A stretch of 64,000 bases of DNA from Rhabditoides inermis (lineage: Eukaryota > Nematoda > Chromadorea > Rhabditida > Rhabditidae), in assembly GCA_963966185.1 (NCBI GenBank), contig CAWZYM010000369.1, positions 1,323,501 to 1,387,500 of the forward strand. The letters are read 5' to 3'. Below are positions 53,801 to 63,694 of this stretch, in pieces (position 1 is the first letter of the stretch; each line of letters starts with the position of its first letter). The translations under genes and the position numbers were made by a program. Under the pieces are notes generated by a model. That model had not been told where the DNA came from, did no database searches, and saw only the letters and a list, made by a program, of their open reading frames with translations.

Positions 53801-56625
53801 TGACAGTTTTGGATCCGTGTGGGGTAGGAGGTGATCACAAGTAGACTGGACTATTGCTGACAGTTTTGGATAGGTGTGGGGTAGGAGGTGATCACAAGTA
53901 GACTGGGCTGTTACTGACAGTTTTGGATAGGTGTGGGGTAGGAGGTGATCAGAAGTAGACTGGGCTATTGCTGACAGTTTTGGATCGGTGTGGGGTAGGA
54001 GGTGATCACAAGTAGACTGGGCTATTGCTGACAGTTTTGGATCGGTGTGGGGTAGGAGATGATCACAAGTAGACTGGGCTATTGCTGACAGTTTTGGATC
54101 GGTGTGGGGTAGGACGTGATCACAAGTAGACTGGGCTATTGCTGACAGTTTTGGATCGGTGTGGGGTAGGAGATGATCACAAGTAGACTGGGCTATTGCT
54201 GACAGTTTTGGATCGGTGTGAGGTAGGGGGGATCACAAATAGACTGGGCTTATGCTGACAGTTATGGATCGGTGTGGGGTAGGAGGCGATCACAAGTAGA
54301 CTGGGCTATTGCTGACAGTTTTGGATCGGTGTGGGGTAGGAGGTGATCACAAGTACACTGGACTATTGCTGACAGTTTTGGATCCGTGTGGGGTAGGAGG
54401 TGATCACAAGTAGACTGGACTATTGCTGACAGTTTTGGATAAGTGTGGGGTAGGAGGTGATCACAAGTAGACTGGGCTGTTACTGACAGTTTTGGATAGG
54501 TGTGGGGTAGGAGGTGATCAGAAGTAGACTGGGCTATTGCTGACAGTTTTGGATCGGTGTGGGGTAGGAGGTGATCACAAGTAGACTGGGCTATTGCTGA
54601 CAGTTTTGGATCGGTGTGGGGTAGGAGGTGATCACAAGTAGACTGGGCTATTGCTGACAGTTTTGGATCGGTGTGGGGTAGGAGGTGATCACAAGTAGAC
54701 TGGGCTATTGCTGACAGTTTTGGATCGGTGTGGGGTAGGAGGTGATCACAAGTAGACTGGGCTATTGCTGACAGTTTTGGATCGGTGTGGAGTAGGAGGT
54801 GATCACAAGTAGACTGGGCTATTGCTGACAGTTTTGGATCGGTGTGAGGTAGGAGGTGATCACAAGTAGACTGGGCTATTGCTGACAGTTTTTGATCGGT
54901 GTGAAGTAGGAGGTGATCACAAGTAGACTGGGCTATTGCTGACAGTTTTTGATCGGTGTGGAGTAGGAGGTGATCACAAGTAGACTGGGCTATTGCTGAC
55001 AGTTTTGGATCGGTGTGGGGTAGGAGGCGATCACAAGTAGACTGGGCTATTGCTGACAGTTTTGGATCGGTGTGGGGTAGTAGGTGATCACAAGTAGACT
55101 GGGCTATTGCTGACAGTTTTGGATCGGTGTGGGGTAGGAGGTGATCACAAGTAGACTGGGCTATTGCTGACAGTTTTGGATCGGTGTGGGGTAGGAGGTG
55201 ATCAGAAGTAGACTGGGCTATTGCTGACAGTTTTGGATCGGTGTGGGGTAGGAGGTGATCACAAGTAGATCGGGCTATTGCTGACAGTTTTGGATCATTG
55301 TGGGGTAAGAGATAATCACAAGTAGACTGGGCTATTCCTGACAGTTTTGGATCGGTGTGGGTTAGGAGGTGATCACAAGTAGACTGGGCTATTGCTGACA
55401 GTTTTGGATCGGTGTGGGGTAGGAGGTGATCACAAGTAGACTGGGCTATTGCTGACAGTTTTGGATCATTGTGGGGTAGGAGGTGATCAGAAGTAGACTG
55501 GGCTATTGCTGACAGTTTTGGATCATTGTGGGGTAGGAGGTGATTATAAGTAGACTGGGCTATTGCTGACAGTTTTGGATCGGTGTGGGGTAGGAGGTGA
55601 TCACAAGTAGACTGGGCTATTGCTGACAGTTTTGGATCATTGTGGGGTAGGAGGTGATCACAAGTAGACTGGGCTATTGCTGTCAGTTTTGGATCGGTGT
55701 GGGGTAGGAGGTGATCACAAGTAGACTGGGCTATTGCTGACAGATTTGGATCATTGTGGGGTAGGAGATAATCACAAGTAGACTGGGCTATTCCTGACAG
55801 TTTTGGATCGGTGTGGGTTAGGAGGTGATCACAAGTAGACTGGGCTATTGCTGACAGTTTTGGATCGGTGTGGGGTAGGAGGTGATCACAAGTAGACTGG
55901 GCTATTGCTTACAGTTTTGGATCGGTGTGGGGTAGGAGGCGATCACAAGTAGACTGGGCTATTGCTGACAGTTTTGGATCATTGTGGGGTAGGAGGTGAT
56001 CACAAGTAGACTGGGCTATTGCTTACAGTTTTGGATCGGTGTGGGGTAGGAGGCGATCACAAGTAGACTGGGCTATTGCTGACAGTTTTGGATCATTGTG
56101 GGGTAGGAGGTGATCAGAAGTAGACTGGGCTATTGCTGACAGTTTTGGATCATTGTGGGGTAGGAGGTGATCACAAGTAGACTGGGCTATTGCTGACAGT
56201 TTTGGATCGGTGTGGGGTAGGAGGTGATCGCAAGTAGACTGGGCTATTGCTGACAGTTTTGGATCATTGTGGGGTAAGAGGTGATCACAAGTAGACTGGG
56301 CTATTGCTGACAGTTTTGGATCGGTGTGGGGTAGGAGGCGATCACAAGTAGACTGGGCTATTGCTGACAGTTTTGGATCATTGTGGGGTGGGAGGTGATC
56401 ACAAGTAGACTGGGCTATTGCTGACAGTTTTGGATCGGTGTGGGGTAGGAGGTGATCACAAGTAGACTGGGCTAGTGCTGACAGTTTTGGATCGGTGTGG
56501 GGTAGGAGGTGATCACAAGTAGACTGGGCTATTGCTGACATTTTTGGATCGGTGTGGGGTAGGAGGTGAACACAAGTAGACTGGGCTTGCTGACATTTTT
56601 GAATCAGTGTGAAGTAGGATGTGAC
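50861..56625. repeat. 57-bp minisatellite, about 100 copies
   Basis: Unit: GACAGTTTTGGATCGGTGTG, GGGTAGGAGGTGATCACAAG, TAGACTGGGCTATTGCT (57 bp). Variants (TCATTGTGG, GAGATAATCAC, CTTATGCTGACAGTTATGG, ATTCCTGACAG, ATAGATGTGG) recur in blocks, showing later segmental duplications within the array. The first units also duplicate flank sequence (TTATTGTGATAACCACTGCG at 50838 and 50926). 57 is a multiple of three, so one minus frame stays open as 19-residue repeats. Confidence 0.95.
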
Positions 56626-56847
56626 CACTTGTATAATTGGGGTATTGCAGTTGACAGTTTGGGAATCCGGCACCGGCGGATTTCCAAACTTTTCCCCAAA
56701 CGTTTTACTATAACATGTAAGCATATTAATCTTGAATTCAGGTTTCGTTTCTTTTTTGTTGCATAGTTTCCACAAACTGGTTTGATAGTAAGGTGTTGTC
56801 AAAACTAGTATATTGTTTCAAGTCATTATTGTTCTTCTCTCCCCCAG

Positions 56848-56928
56848 ATGATGTGTTTGTACACCGAGTGGCACCGCTTTCCCGTTATGTGTTCGGACAT
56901 TACGGTATCGTCGGTCTCTCCCGGATAG
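56848..56928 (+). CDS. Possible last exon beyond the minisatellite
   Basis: Follows TCTCCCCCAG. In phase with 50658-50755 it reads MMCLYTEWHRFPVMCSDITV and stops at 56926. In another phase the frame is DVFVHRVAPLSRYVFGHYG to 56960, which looks more protein-like but needs a different partner exon. Confidence 0.3.
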   Translation: MMCLYTEWHRFPVMCSDITVSSVSPG

Positions 56929-57439
56929 AAAATCACATGGGTGGGGGGGGAACATTCTGATTTTTACCGTTGAGTCTGTGATGTTGTTGTTGTGTAAACT
57001 GTCAATAAACTGTACCACAAGTGGCTAGTTGTTTACATGAGTTATCAAATTGTGTGAATGATGCACCAGAAACTCGAACAGATGACGTGCTCTTGCAGCC
57101 TGCGGAAATAGAAAATATTTGTGAATCACTCGCAAATAGATAAATATTTAATAGATGACGTCACACAGCGGAATGACATTGGTTAAAGGTGAGAATCGAT
57201 TCCGGAATCTTCAGATGTTGTTGCTGTTTTTTTTTCTGCGTTCGCTTGAAAACATACAAACGCATAGAAGACTCTATCCTATCTGCTCGCGCGCTAATCT
57301 GTTTGCTAGCCCCGCTTGGTTGTGAAATTTACACAGAATTCAGTCGATACTTTATCAGTGAGACGGTAAATCGAATTTCTTTAAAACATCGATCAGAACT
57401 GTTTATCACAATAACTTATGTTTATATGAATACACAGCA

Positions 57440-57620
57440 CATGCCTTTCACACTAGTTCCCCGAGATTCACTAGCAGCATCACTACGTTTTAATGGACTT
57501 AAAATAACCTATACTGCCTCTGGCTTTGAGCCAACTTTTGTTTCCTCCCGAGTAGTAAACTATTGGAATAAGCCGGACCGTTCTACCGTTTGTTAATACA
57601 GTAAGAAAAAATTTTAAGTT
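57440..57620 (+). mobile_element. Degenerate LINE RT C-terminus
   Basis: MPFTLVPRDSLAASLRFNG then SSRVVNYWNKPDRSTVC resembles the 'RVxNxWNxLP' end of LINE ORF2 proteins, as in FFSRVFALWNTLPNNI of the LINE above. A stop interrupts what would be the following VNTVRKNF-like stretch. Confidence 0.4.
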
Positions 57621-57629
57621 ATCCCTTTA

Positions 57630-58050
57630 TTTATAATGAGTGGTGGCTAAGGTTCTGTCTCCGGCGGTGCATAATGTTTTGCCAAATTCGAAACACATTT
57701 TTACGAAAAAAAACACAAGTGTAGGATCATATACAAAATATTTTTCCTAAAAGTTATTTGAGTTATTGAAAGGCTCTCGTGTGCTTCATTTGGAAGATTG
57801 ATGACGGAATCTTCTTTTTTCCGCTCCGCTGTCAATTTGTATTCTAACGGTGAAAGTAAGAATAAATTAACCTATTGAAAAACAAAATCCAATCATTCTT
57901 TATTTCTGATGTGAGGACTTGCGACAAAACTGTGTTTCAAATTTGGCAAAACATTTTACACAGGCGGAGACAGAACCTCAGTCACCACTTTTTCCGAATT
58001 AACTCACTATCCACTAGGCCGCTGAACCAATGTTTCACTCTCCGCATTTC
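57630..58050. repeat. Inverted pair of a tRNA-like repeat
   Basis: GTGGTGGCTAAGGTTCTGTC ... TGCCAAATTCGAAACACA at 57640-57700 matches the complement of 57937-57992. The minus-strand copy continues upstream into TAGTGGATAGTGAGT, an A-box-like start with AGGTTCTGTCTCC as B-box-like sequence. Forms a potential stem with a loop of about 240 bp. Confidence 0.55.
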
Positions 58051-58403
58051 GGGATGGCATGCGCAATAACCTATCGCGCACGAGAATACACGTAAACTTC
58101 CGGTGCTTAGTTAGGGCACTTCCGGTGCTCTTTGAGATTTTTAATTTTGGCTAGGGCTTGGTATGGGGCATGCCTACAAGAATCCATCGTAACAGAGAGT
58201 AGTTGGGGGGGGGGGGTGAATTGTTGCTATTTGCTTGTCAATAGATTTGTTTTGCTTCACCCACTAGACCCCACTAGGCTTTAGTATATCGCGTGAGTAC
58301 TATCATTGATTGTAGTGTCTCGTAGCAGGCTTTTCCTGCTCTCACCTTTCAGCCTGCTTCCTACCGGGAGCGCGTGTCTCACACAAGCACTTTGTGCCTC
58401 TGA

Positions 58404-58535
58404 GGGGCGCGCTGCAGTCTCGCCTTGCGGTGTGTGGACTTGGATTGCTCGACACATCGACCGACCAAACCATCCCCACTATCCTCATTCAGTGCCTGAC
58501 TGTTTCATGGTTAAACAATTATTATTATTATTTTA
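58404..58535 (+). mobile_element. Non-LTR 3' end with (ATT)n tail, copy 1
   Basis: GCTGCAGTCTCGCCTTGCGG, CTCGACACATCGACCGACCA and TTAAACAATTATTATTATTA shared with 60817-60937. Only the 3' end is present; the family is unknown. Confidence 0.7.
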
Positions 58536-58752
58536 TCACAAATACAACACAAGTGAATAGAAATAGAATAAAGAGAATATTACTATGTACAGTACTCGAA
58601 AAAGACACTGACTATCATAGAAATAAAAAACTAACGATAAGAGAATACGTTTCTTACAAAGATGATTGTAGCCTACGATATACATTAAACTTTTTCAGAG
58701 GCTACAACCAGAAAAGTGAATAAAAGAGAAGCATGGAGATCTTTCAACTCAC

Positions 58753-58945
58753 AGTTGTTCTTGTAGGTCTCTCCATACTCGAGCTTCACTGTTATTCTTC
58801 TTCTTTCCCCGCGGCGTGCGGTCGGGTCTTCATTTTGTCCCGCCGCTGCCGGATGATCGGGCGCATCGACAAGAATCCTTCCCAAGACATCCATTGAGCC
58901 GGCGGGAAGTAGCTCATGTGGAAGCAGTTCAGGCGCGAGGAGATA
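58753..58945 (-). CDS. Exon of an unknown minus-strand gene
   Basis: Open from the CACATAG acceptor to a GTGAGT donor: YLLAPELLPHELLPAG, MDVLGRILVDAPDHPAA, RRITVKLEYGETYKNN. It may belong to the same gene as the exons at 60006-60176 on the other side of the hexamer tract, but no join was established. Confidence 0.4.
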
Positions 58946-59208
58946 CTATGTGCAAAGCAAAGGAGTCTCCGGCGCTGTCACTTCAACAATGGTACTCTAA
59001 TGGTCTATGGAAAGAATATCGATCAAGTATTGGAGAATTATCGATCAAGAATCGTCTTCCGCCACTAACCTCGTCTGCCCAACTGTCTTTCCCCGGCGTT
59101 AGCCCATAAGATCTTGGCCCACTGTATGCTTCCTATCCTATCATTGTGATTGTGATTGTCATATTCAGCTATAACGATTCCGGATAAACACTTGACTTGA
59201 CTGTCTCC

Positions 59209-59872
59209 CTCCCTCTCCCTCTCCCTCTCCCTCTCCCTCTCCCTCTCCCTCTCCCTCTCCCTCTCCCTCTCCCTCTCCCTCTCCCTCTCCCTCTCCCTCT
59301 CCCTCTCCCTCTCCCTCTCCCTCTCCCTCTCCCTCTCCCTCTCCCTCTCCCTCTCCCTCTCCCTCTCCCTCTCCCTCTCCCTCTCCCTCTCCCTCTCCCT
59401 CTCCCTCTCCCTCTCCCTCTCCCTCTCCCTCTCCCTCTCCCTCTCCCTCTCCCTCTCCCTCTCCCTCTCCCTCTCCCTCTCCCTCTCCCTCTCCCTCTCC
59501 CTCTCCCTCTCCCTCTCCCTCTCCCTCTCCCTCTCCCTCTCCCTCTCCCTCTCCCTCTCCCTCTCCCTCTCCCTCTCCCTCTCCCTCTCCCTCTCCCTCT
59601 CCCTCTCCCTCTCCCTCTCCCTCTCCCTCTCCCTCTCCCTCTCCCTCTCCCTCTCCCTCTCCCTCTCCCTCTCCCTCTCCCTCTCCCTCTCCCTCTCCCT
59701 CTCCCTCTCCCTCTCCCTCTCCCTCTCCCTCTCCCTCTCCCTCTCCCTCTCCCTCTCCCTCTCCCTCTCCCTCTCCCTCTCCCTCTCCCTCTCCCTCTCC
59801 CTCTCCCTCTCCCTCTCCCTCTCCCTCTCCCTCTCCCTCTCCCTCTCCCTCTCCCTCTCCCTCTCCCTCTCC
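59209..59872. repeat. (CTCCCT)n hexanucleotide tract, about 110 copies
   Basis: Almost perfect CTCCCT units over about 660 bp. The opposite strand reads GGGAGAGGGAGA with G-triplets every six bases, the spacing expected for G-quadruplex stacking. Long frames on both strands (poly-LP, poly-RG, poly-EG, poly-RE) are translations of the repeat. A GA run follows at 59899-59926. Confidence 0.98.
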
Positions 59873-60005
59873 CCGTCTCCAAAGCTGGAAGCAGGTATGA
59901 AAGAGAGAGAGAGAGAGAGAGAGAGATGTGGACATACGTTTGTTTCCGTGAATCCACCGAATCGGCTGAGCGACTCCGTTGTGTTACACCAGCACAACAA
60001 TTCAC

Positions 60006-60176
60006 CTGGGTTCAGTTGTGTGAGCATTTCATTGCTCGAATATCGTCTTTGAGTGATCGAAATCTTGCCGTTGCCCGTCTCTTTCACAGTGAGCACCGGA
60101 AACCGCTCTAACAAAAAACACGTAGTCACGGTTTTCTTCCGTCTCACCTGAAGAGCATGCGCAAAAACGAGCCACC
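60006..60176 (-). CDS. M1 aminopeptidase-like exon pair, internally deleted
   Basis: Exon 60176-60148 reads GGSFLRMLF, like the 'GxSxLRML' helix of M1 zinc aminopeptidases. After a 40-bp intron, 60107-60006 reads RFPVLTVKETGNGKISITQR, RYSSNEMLTQLNP, like the 'GFPVLTV...ItQkRF' segment. In intact M1 proteins these are about 60 residues apart, so an exon is missing, and the phases do not match. Likely a remnant or pseudogene fragment; the catalytic HExxH region is not in the window. Confidence 0.4.
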
Positions 60177-60543
60177 CTAAAAATCGGATTTGGACGTCTT
60201 CTTGAAAAAGACTCTCTAATTAAAACAGTTATGTAGATTAATCTATCACTACATACGGTACGAGCGAGTACTCGCTGTGATTTTAATTTACATTACTATG
60301 AAAAATCGAATTGGAGCATCTTGTGGCTAGTATAAAAACTGCTTCACTGATCCAATTGGTACGAAACTGCTGTCACAGTATTACACTGATTATTAGACGT
60401 GCGGTACCTACAGTATACTCACTACGGAACTCATAGTATTCTCTTTACAATTCCCACCGTACACTCTCTACAGTTACAGTACCCTCGTATACTCTCTACA
60501 GTACCCTCCGCATTACAGTACCCTCTACAGTACCTCCACTAAC

Positions 60544-60640
60544 CCTGCTGTGTTTGAGCATGGGTACGAACTTGTGGCAGACGCGGATGGCGCCCAGGCA
60601 GTTCACGTCAAGGGAGTGCTTGTATTCGCCCACCGAGCAC
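60544..60640 (-). CDS. Short-chain dehydrogenase/reductase exon
   Basis: CSVGEYKHSLDVNCLGAIRV then CHKFVPMLKHSR: the 'DVNxxGxxRVxxxFxPxL' helix (alpha-E region preceding the catalytic serine strand) of the SDR family. Acceptor AATTCAG, donor GTTAGT. The remaining exons were not found, so it may be a fragment. A diverged copy of the exon start lies at 60715-60763. Confidence 0.5.
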
Positions 60641-60816
60641 CTGAATTGTTGAAACGGTATTGAAATCATTATGAAATGATATTGAACTGATATTAAATTC
60701 GTATTTAATCGATTTTGGAAGTGTTGTTGACTACAATGACGGTACTCGTCCACCGAACACCTGTAATGATGAGTTGGTATTAAAGTGTATTAATGTGTAT
60801 TAAAATGAGAAATAGA

Positions 60817-60937
60817 GGGGCGCGCTGCAGTCTCGCCTTGCGGTGTGTGGACTTCGATTGCTCGACACATCGACCGACCAAACCATCCCCACTATTCTCA
60901 TGCAGAGCTTGACTGTTTTATGGATAAACAATTATTA
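60817..60937 (+). mobile_element. Non-LTR 3' end with (ATT)n tail, copy 2
   Basis: About 90 percent identical by eye to 58404-58535, ending AAACAATTATTATTAT. Confidence 0.7.
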
Positions 60938-61181
60938 TTATAGTAATAGGCCACTGTCTCTTTGCAGCTTTTTTCACACACTCATTTATAATCGCTAGCT
61001 TTGACACAATGACGAAATACTTTTACCCCACTGTTGGTCCCTCCTTTTCTTCACACAAACAACCCCTCTAACGTACCAGCGTCATGATAACAAGAGCCAT
61101 AGGAGCACGGGTCTGTGATAACGATTGGGCGAAGCCTCATTTTCAGGATTTTCAGGACAAAGCCGTTCAAGTCAATTTAAG

Positions 61182-61597
61182 ATGGCGCCCTTGGACATGG
61201 GGGCGAAGTCGCGGGGACGACGAATGCCGACATATGCCATCCTTCAAGCTCTCATTCTGTTGATTCAACAACAAAAAAAAACAGTTGACCGAATTCTCGT
61301 TTTCGAATGTTCGAAAACTCTATTCCATGGCGCTCATTAGCTACAGAACATTCCGAGGTCGTGTCAATTTTTTCAACAGAATAACAGCTTAACTCTAATC
61401 GCGCTGGAACAGCCGATGATAAACGAATGGATATCGGAAGTTGAATTCTCGAGTGACAGGTATCGTTTGTTTCACGTTTGGAATGCTTTGAAACGAAATT
61501 ATGATGATTGTGCTGAAAAGTTTTCAGAAAACAGTAAAAGGTAAGTACATACATAGGTTTCTTTGTGCAATGTTTGTATTTCAGGGTTTTGTTATAA
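61182..61597 (+). CDS. Three-exon protein, about 104 aa
   Basis: Exons 61182-61283 (MAPLDMGAKSRGRRMPTYAI, LQALILLIQQQKKT), 61341-61540 (LQNIPRSCQFFQQ, PMINEWISEVEFSSDRYRLF, HVWNALKRNYDDCAEKF) and 61585-61597 (VLL, TAA), in phase. N-terminal basic stretch then a hydrophobic helix. No family recognised. Confidence 0.45.
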
Positions 61598-62201
61598 GCG
61601 GATATACGGAACGTCGAAACTAATCAGCAGAAACTGGACAGAATGGAGGAAGAGCCAGGAAACAAACGTTCGCAGAAAGCGAATCAACGCTGTGAGGTAA
61701 GTACATTTTTTAGAACTTTTGAAACTACAAATTGTAAAGTTAAAACATAATCTTCTTAATTTGCTGCAGATTTGTATTCTTTTTTGTAGTCAGAAGTTAC
61801 AGAGATATGCTATTGCGACCCGTGAATATTCTCGCTTGTTGTGGAACAGCAATTTAGGGTGTGGATTCCTAGCCCGGCACTTTGCATTACGTTTTGCTGA
61901 CACTCTCAGGACGTGTATTTTTCTGTTTTACAATTGGAGGCTAGCTTCCTGGCCGTTTGTGGACAACTTTAGCACCAGCTATACTTTGTAAAGTGAATGT
62001 GGAAAATGTTCGGTTTAACTCGCCTTGAAGAACCTCTGAACTTCTGCTAATAGGGTGAGTGCCCACGGATAAAATAAAAATGAATGTAAACAAAAAAACG
62101 TAAACAATGTAAGCACTGTGTAATCGTATTTCGCAGTCGGGTTGGATCGCGCGGAAACGCTGGCATTAGAGAGCCCGGCGGACTTCGCGCGTTGCGCGGG
62201 G

Positions 62202-62435
62202 TTATGGTTCGCGTATGATCTGCAAGCCCACAGGGGCGGCGGCGAGATAAAAGGACAACCGCTTCGCACAGGGGTCGCGGAGCGTTTCCATTTGTGCCGC
62301 GCGCTGCTGCCTGCGAATCCACCCCGTGGCACTCGATCCATCATTGTATGTGTTGTAGCCATACTTTTTACCCAGTAAGCATTCAAAATCAAGTTTTTCA
62401 TTGAGCAAAAAATTGGGGTTCGCCGGCGCGCACAC
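62202..62435 (-). CDS. Hypothetical ORF, about 77 codons
   Basis: LLNEKLDFECLLGKKYGYNT, SSATGWIRRQQRAAQMETL, DPCAKRLSFYLAAAPVGLQI; protein-like and GC-rich compared with its surroundings. No start context or splice partners. Two other minus frames are also open here, so coding is doubtful. Confidence 0.3.
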   Translation of the reverse strand: MCAPANPNFLLNEKLDFECLLGKKYGYNTYNDGSSATGWIRRQQRAAQMETLRDPCAKRLSFYLAAAPVGLQIIREP

Positions 62436-62587
62436 CTCTCTCCGCAGAGAGAGGATGCACTTTCCAACACATAGTTTGGATCACAAGCAGTTATTGTGAT
62501 ACTGTATATAAATTTCTATGAAACCCAATAAAAGTTTCAATGAAACCCTAATAAAAGCATTCATTATCTTTTGAAAGGTCTCGCAAA

Positions 62588-62845
62588 AAAAGTAGAGTTT
62601 GTTCGTAATGCAACAACAGTTCATGCATTTTATCTATCAAAATAGTAAACAGATCTGCTCCAATTGTTGAACAGGAAATAGTCGATTAGGTCCCAACTCC
62701 CAACGTCAACTCGCAATCGTGATACAGTTGTTTTATCATTTCAATTGAAAAAGAGCAGGTTTGTTGTTTGTTTACTATTTCGATTGATGCAACGCATGAG
62801 CTTTTGTTGAATTACATCGAAGAAAACAAACTCTATTTTTTGTTA
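62588..62845. mobile_element. Foldback repeat, about 258 bp
   Basis: The arms GTAGAGTTTGTT...AATAGTAAACA (62588-62651) and the inverted GAGTTTGTTTTC...CGAAATAGTAAACA (62776-62845) pair over about 65 bp. CATGAGCTTTTGTTGAATT also resembles the inner arm of the foldback element at 48375-48400. Confidence 0.6.
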
Positions 62846-62931
62846 GCAGCGTTCTCTTTACCACATCACACAAATCTACTCTTTTCAGAACAACGTCGTG
62901 CATTCTCCCAGTAATCAAGTAGCCGCTTACA

Positions 62932-63224
62932 ATGGAGTTCGATGCTGATGACTACTTCAAACTGACGCGTGCATCAGACAGTATGACACCAATTGTGGAA
63001 AAGTTGTACGAAAAGCTGAAGAAAACTTTATCCGCGCTGCTCAAAACGAATGAGGTAAAACGACTCCAAGCTTATGTTATATTAATATACACACTTTTCA
63101 GGCTGTGTTTTTTAATGTTTTCAGAGACAAGATACACAAGAAATACATACCCTACCGCACGACAATACAGCATCTTAACGATTTCTGGAGAAACAACGAT
63201 TATTTCAACAAGAAGGACGACTAG
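62932..63224 (+). CDS. Two-exon 81-aa protein, unknown function
   Basis: Exons 62932-63054 and 63102-63224, phase zero, GTAAAA donor and ACTTTTCAG acceptor, stop TAG. Sequence: MEFDADDYFKLTRASDS, VEKLYEKLKKTLSALLKTNE, VFFNVFRDKIHKKYIPY, DFWRNNDYFNKKDD. A 43-base leader follows a TCTTTTCAG at about 62888, a likely SL acceptor. Small, soluble, helix-rich; no family recognised. One of the cleanest models in the window. Confidence 0.75.
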
Positions 63225-63500
63225 GGAACACTGCTATGTTATGTATGGAATGTGTATTCGAGTAAAATCTTGATTGTTTTATGCTGTATTTTGGCCAGTA
63301 TTCACTAATCTCTGTTGTCTTCTTCTCACCTTTTTTGTTTTACGGCCAGAAAGCTCAGTGCACATTGACCATTGTCACACACCGCTTGAGCGCTATTCAA
63401 TTTGCTGGCCCCTGTTTGGTGTTTGTCGCCACTGCCATTGCCCCACGCACGCATCCGGCAGCCGATCGGCAATGAGTGTGGTTTCTGTGCGGGCGCATTC

Positions 63501-63597
63501 TCACTGACCGCGTGGCGCAGTGGCAAGAGAGATGCGTGCCGGTCTCGCACCCGGGTTCCCAACTTCTTTGCAACTTTTAGTGAAACACTAAGCTAAA
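63501..63597 (+). mobile_element. tRNA-derived SINE, family 3, copy 2
   Basis: CGCGTGGCGCAGTGGCAAGA (A box), degraded B box CCGGGTTCCCAAC, then TTTGCAACTTTTAGTGAAAC as in 45386-45475. Confidence 0.6.
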
Positions 63598-63694
63598 TGA
63601 TTCAAAACCATGTAGTTTATGTTTCATAATGAGCTCCGTCTATCCCTGGGAAGTTGGATATGATTTTTTCAAGAAACGAATATGATTCAAGGAG

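Larger units (their letters stand above)
61598..62931. other. Gap with one ORF and one foldback repeat
   Basis: A further exon-like stretch at 61620-61696 (KRIYGTSKLISRNWTEWRK) could belong to an alternative end of the preceding gene. The minus frame 62202-62435 and the inverted repeat 62588-62845 are listed separately. Confidence 0.4.

Noticed and set aside
50861..56625. CRISPR-like repeat array
   Set aside because: The whole unit including the would-be spacer is repeated, the genome is eukaryotic and no cas genes are present.
56023..56802. 259-codon minus ORF with 19-residue repeats
   Set aside because: It is the 57-bp minisatellite read in its stop-free frame plus some flank. No splice or start evidence; the frame closes at a variant unit.
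57189..57596. 135-codon + strand gene
   Set aside because: Only its last third looks like protein, and that part resembles a decayed LINE reverse-transcriptase end.
59065..60147. Very long ORFs (up to 360 codons) on both strands
   Set aside because: They are translations of the CTCCCT hexamer (poly Leu-Pro, Arg-Gly, Glu-Gly, Arg-Glu), open in every frame because the unit is six bases without a stop.
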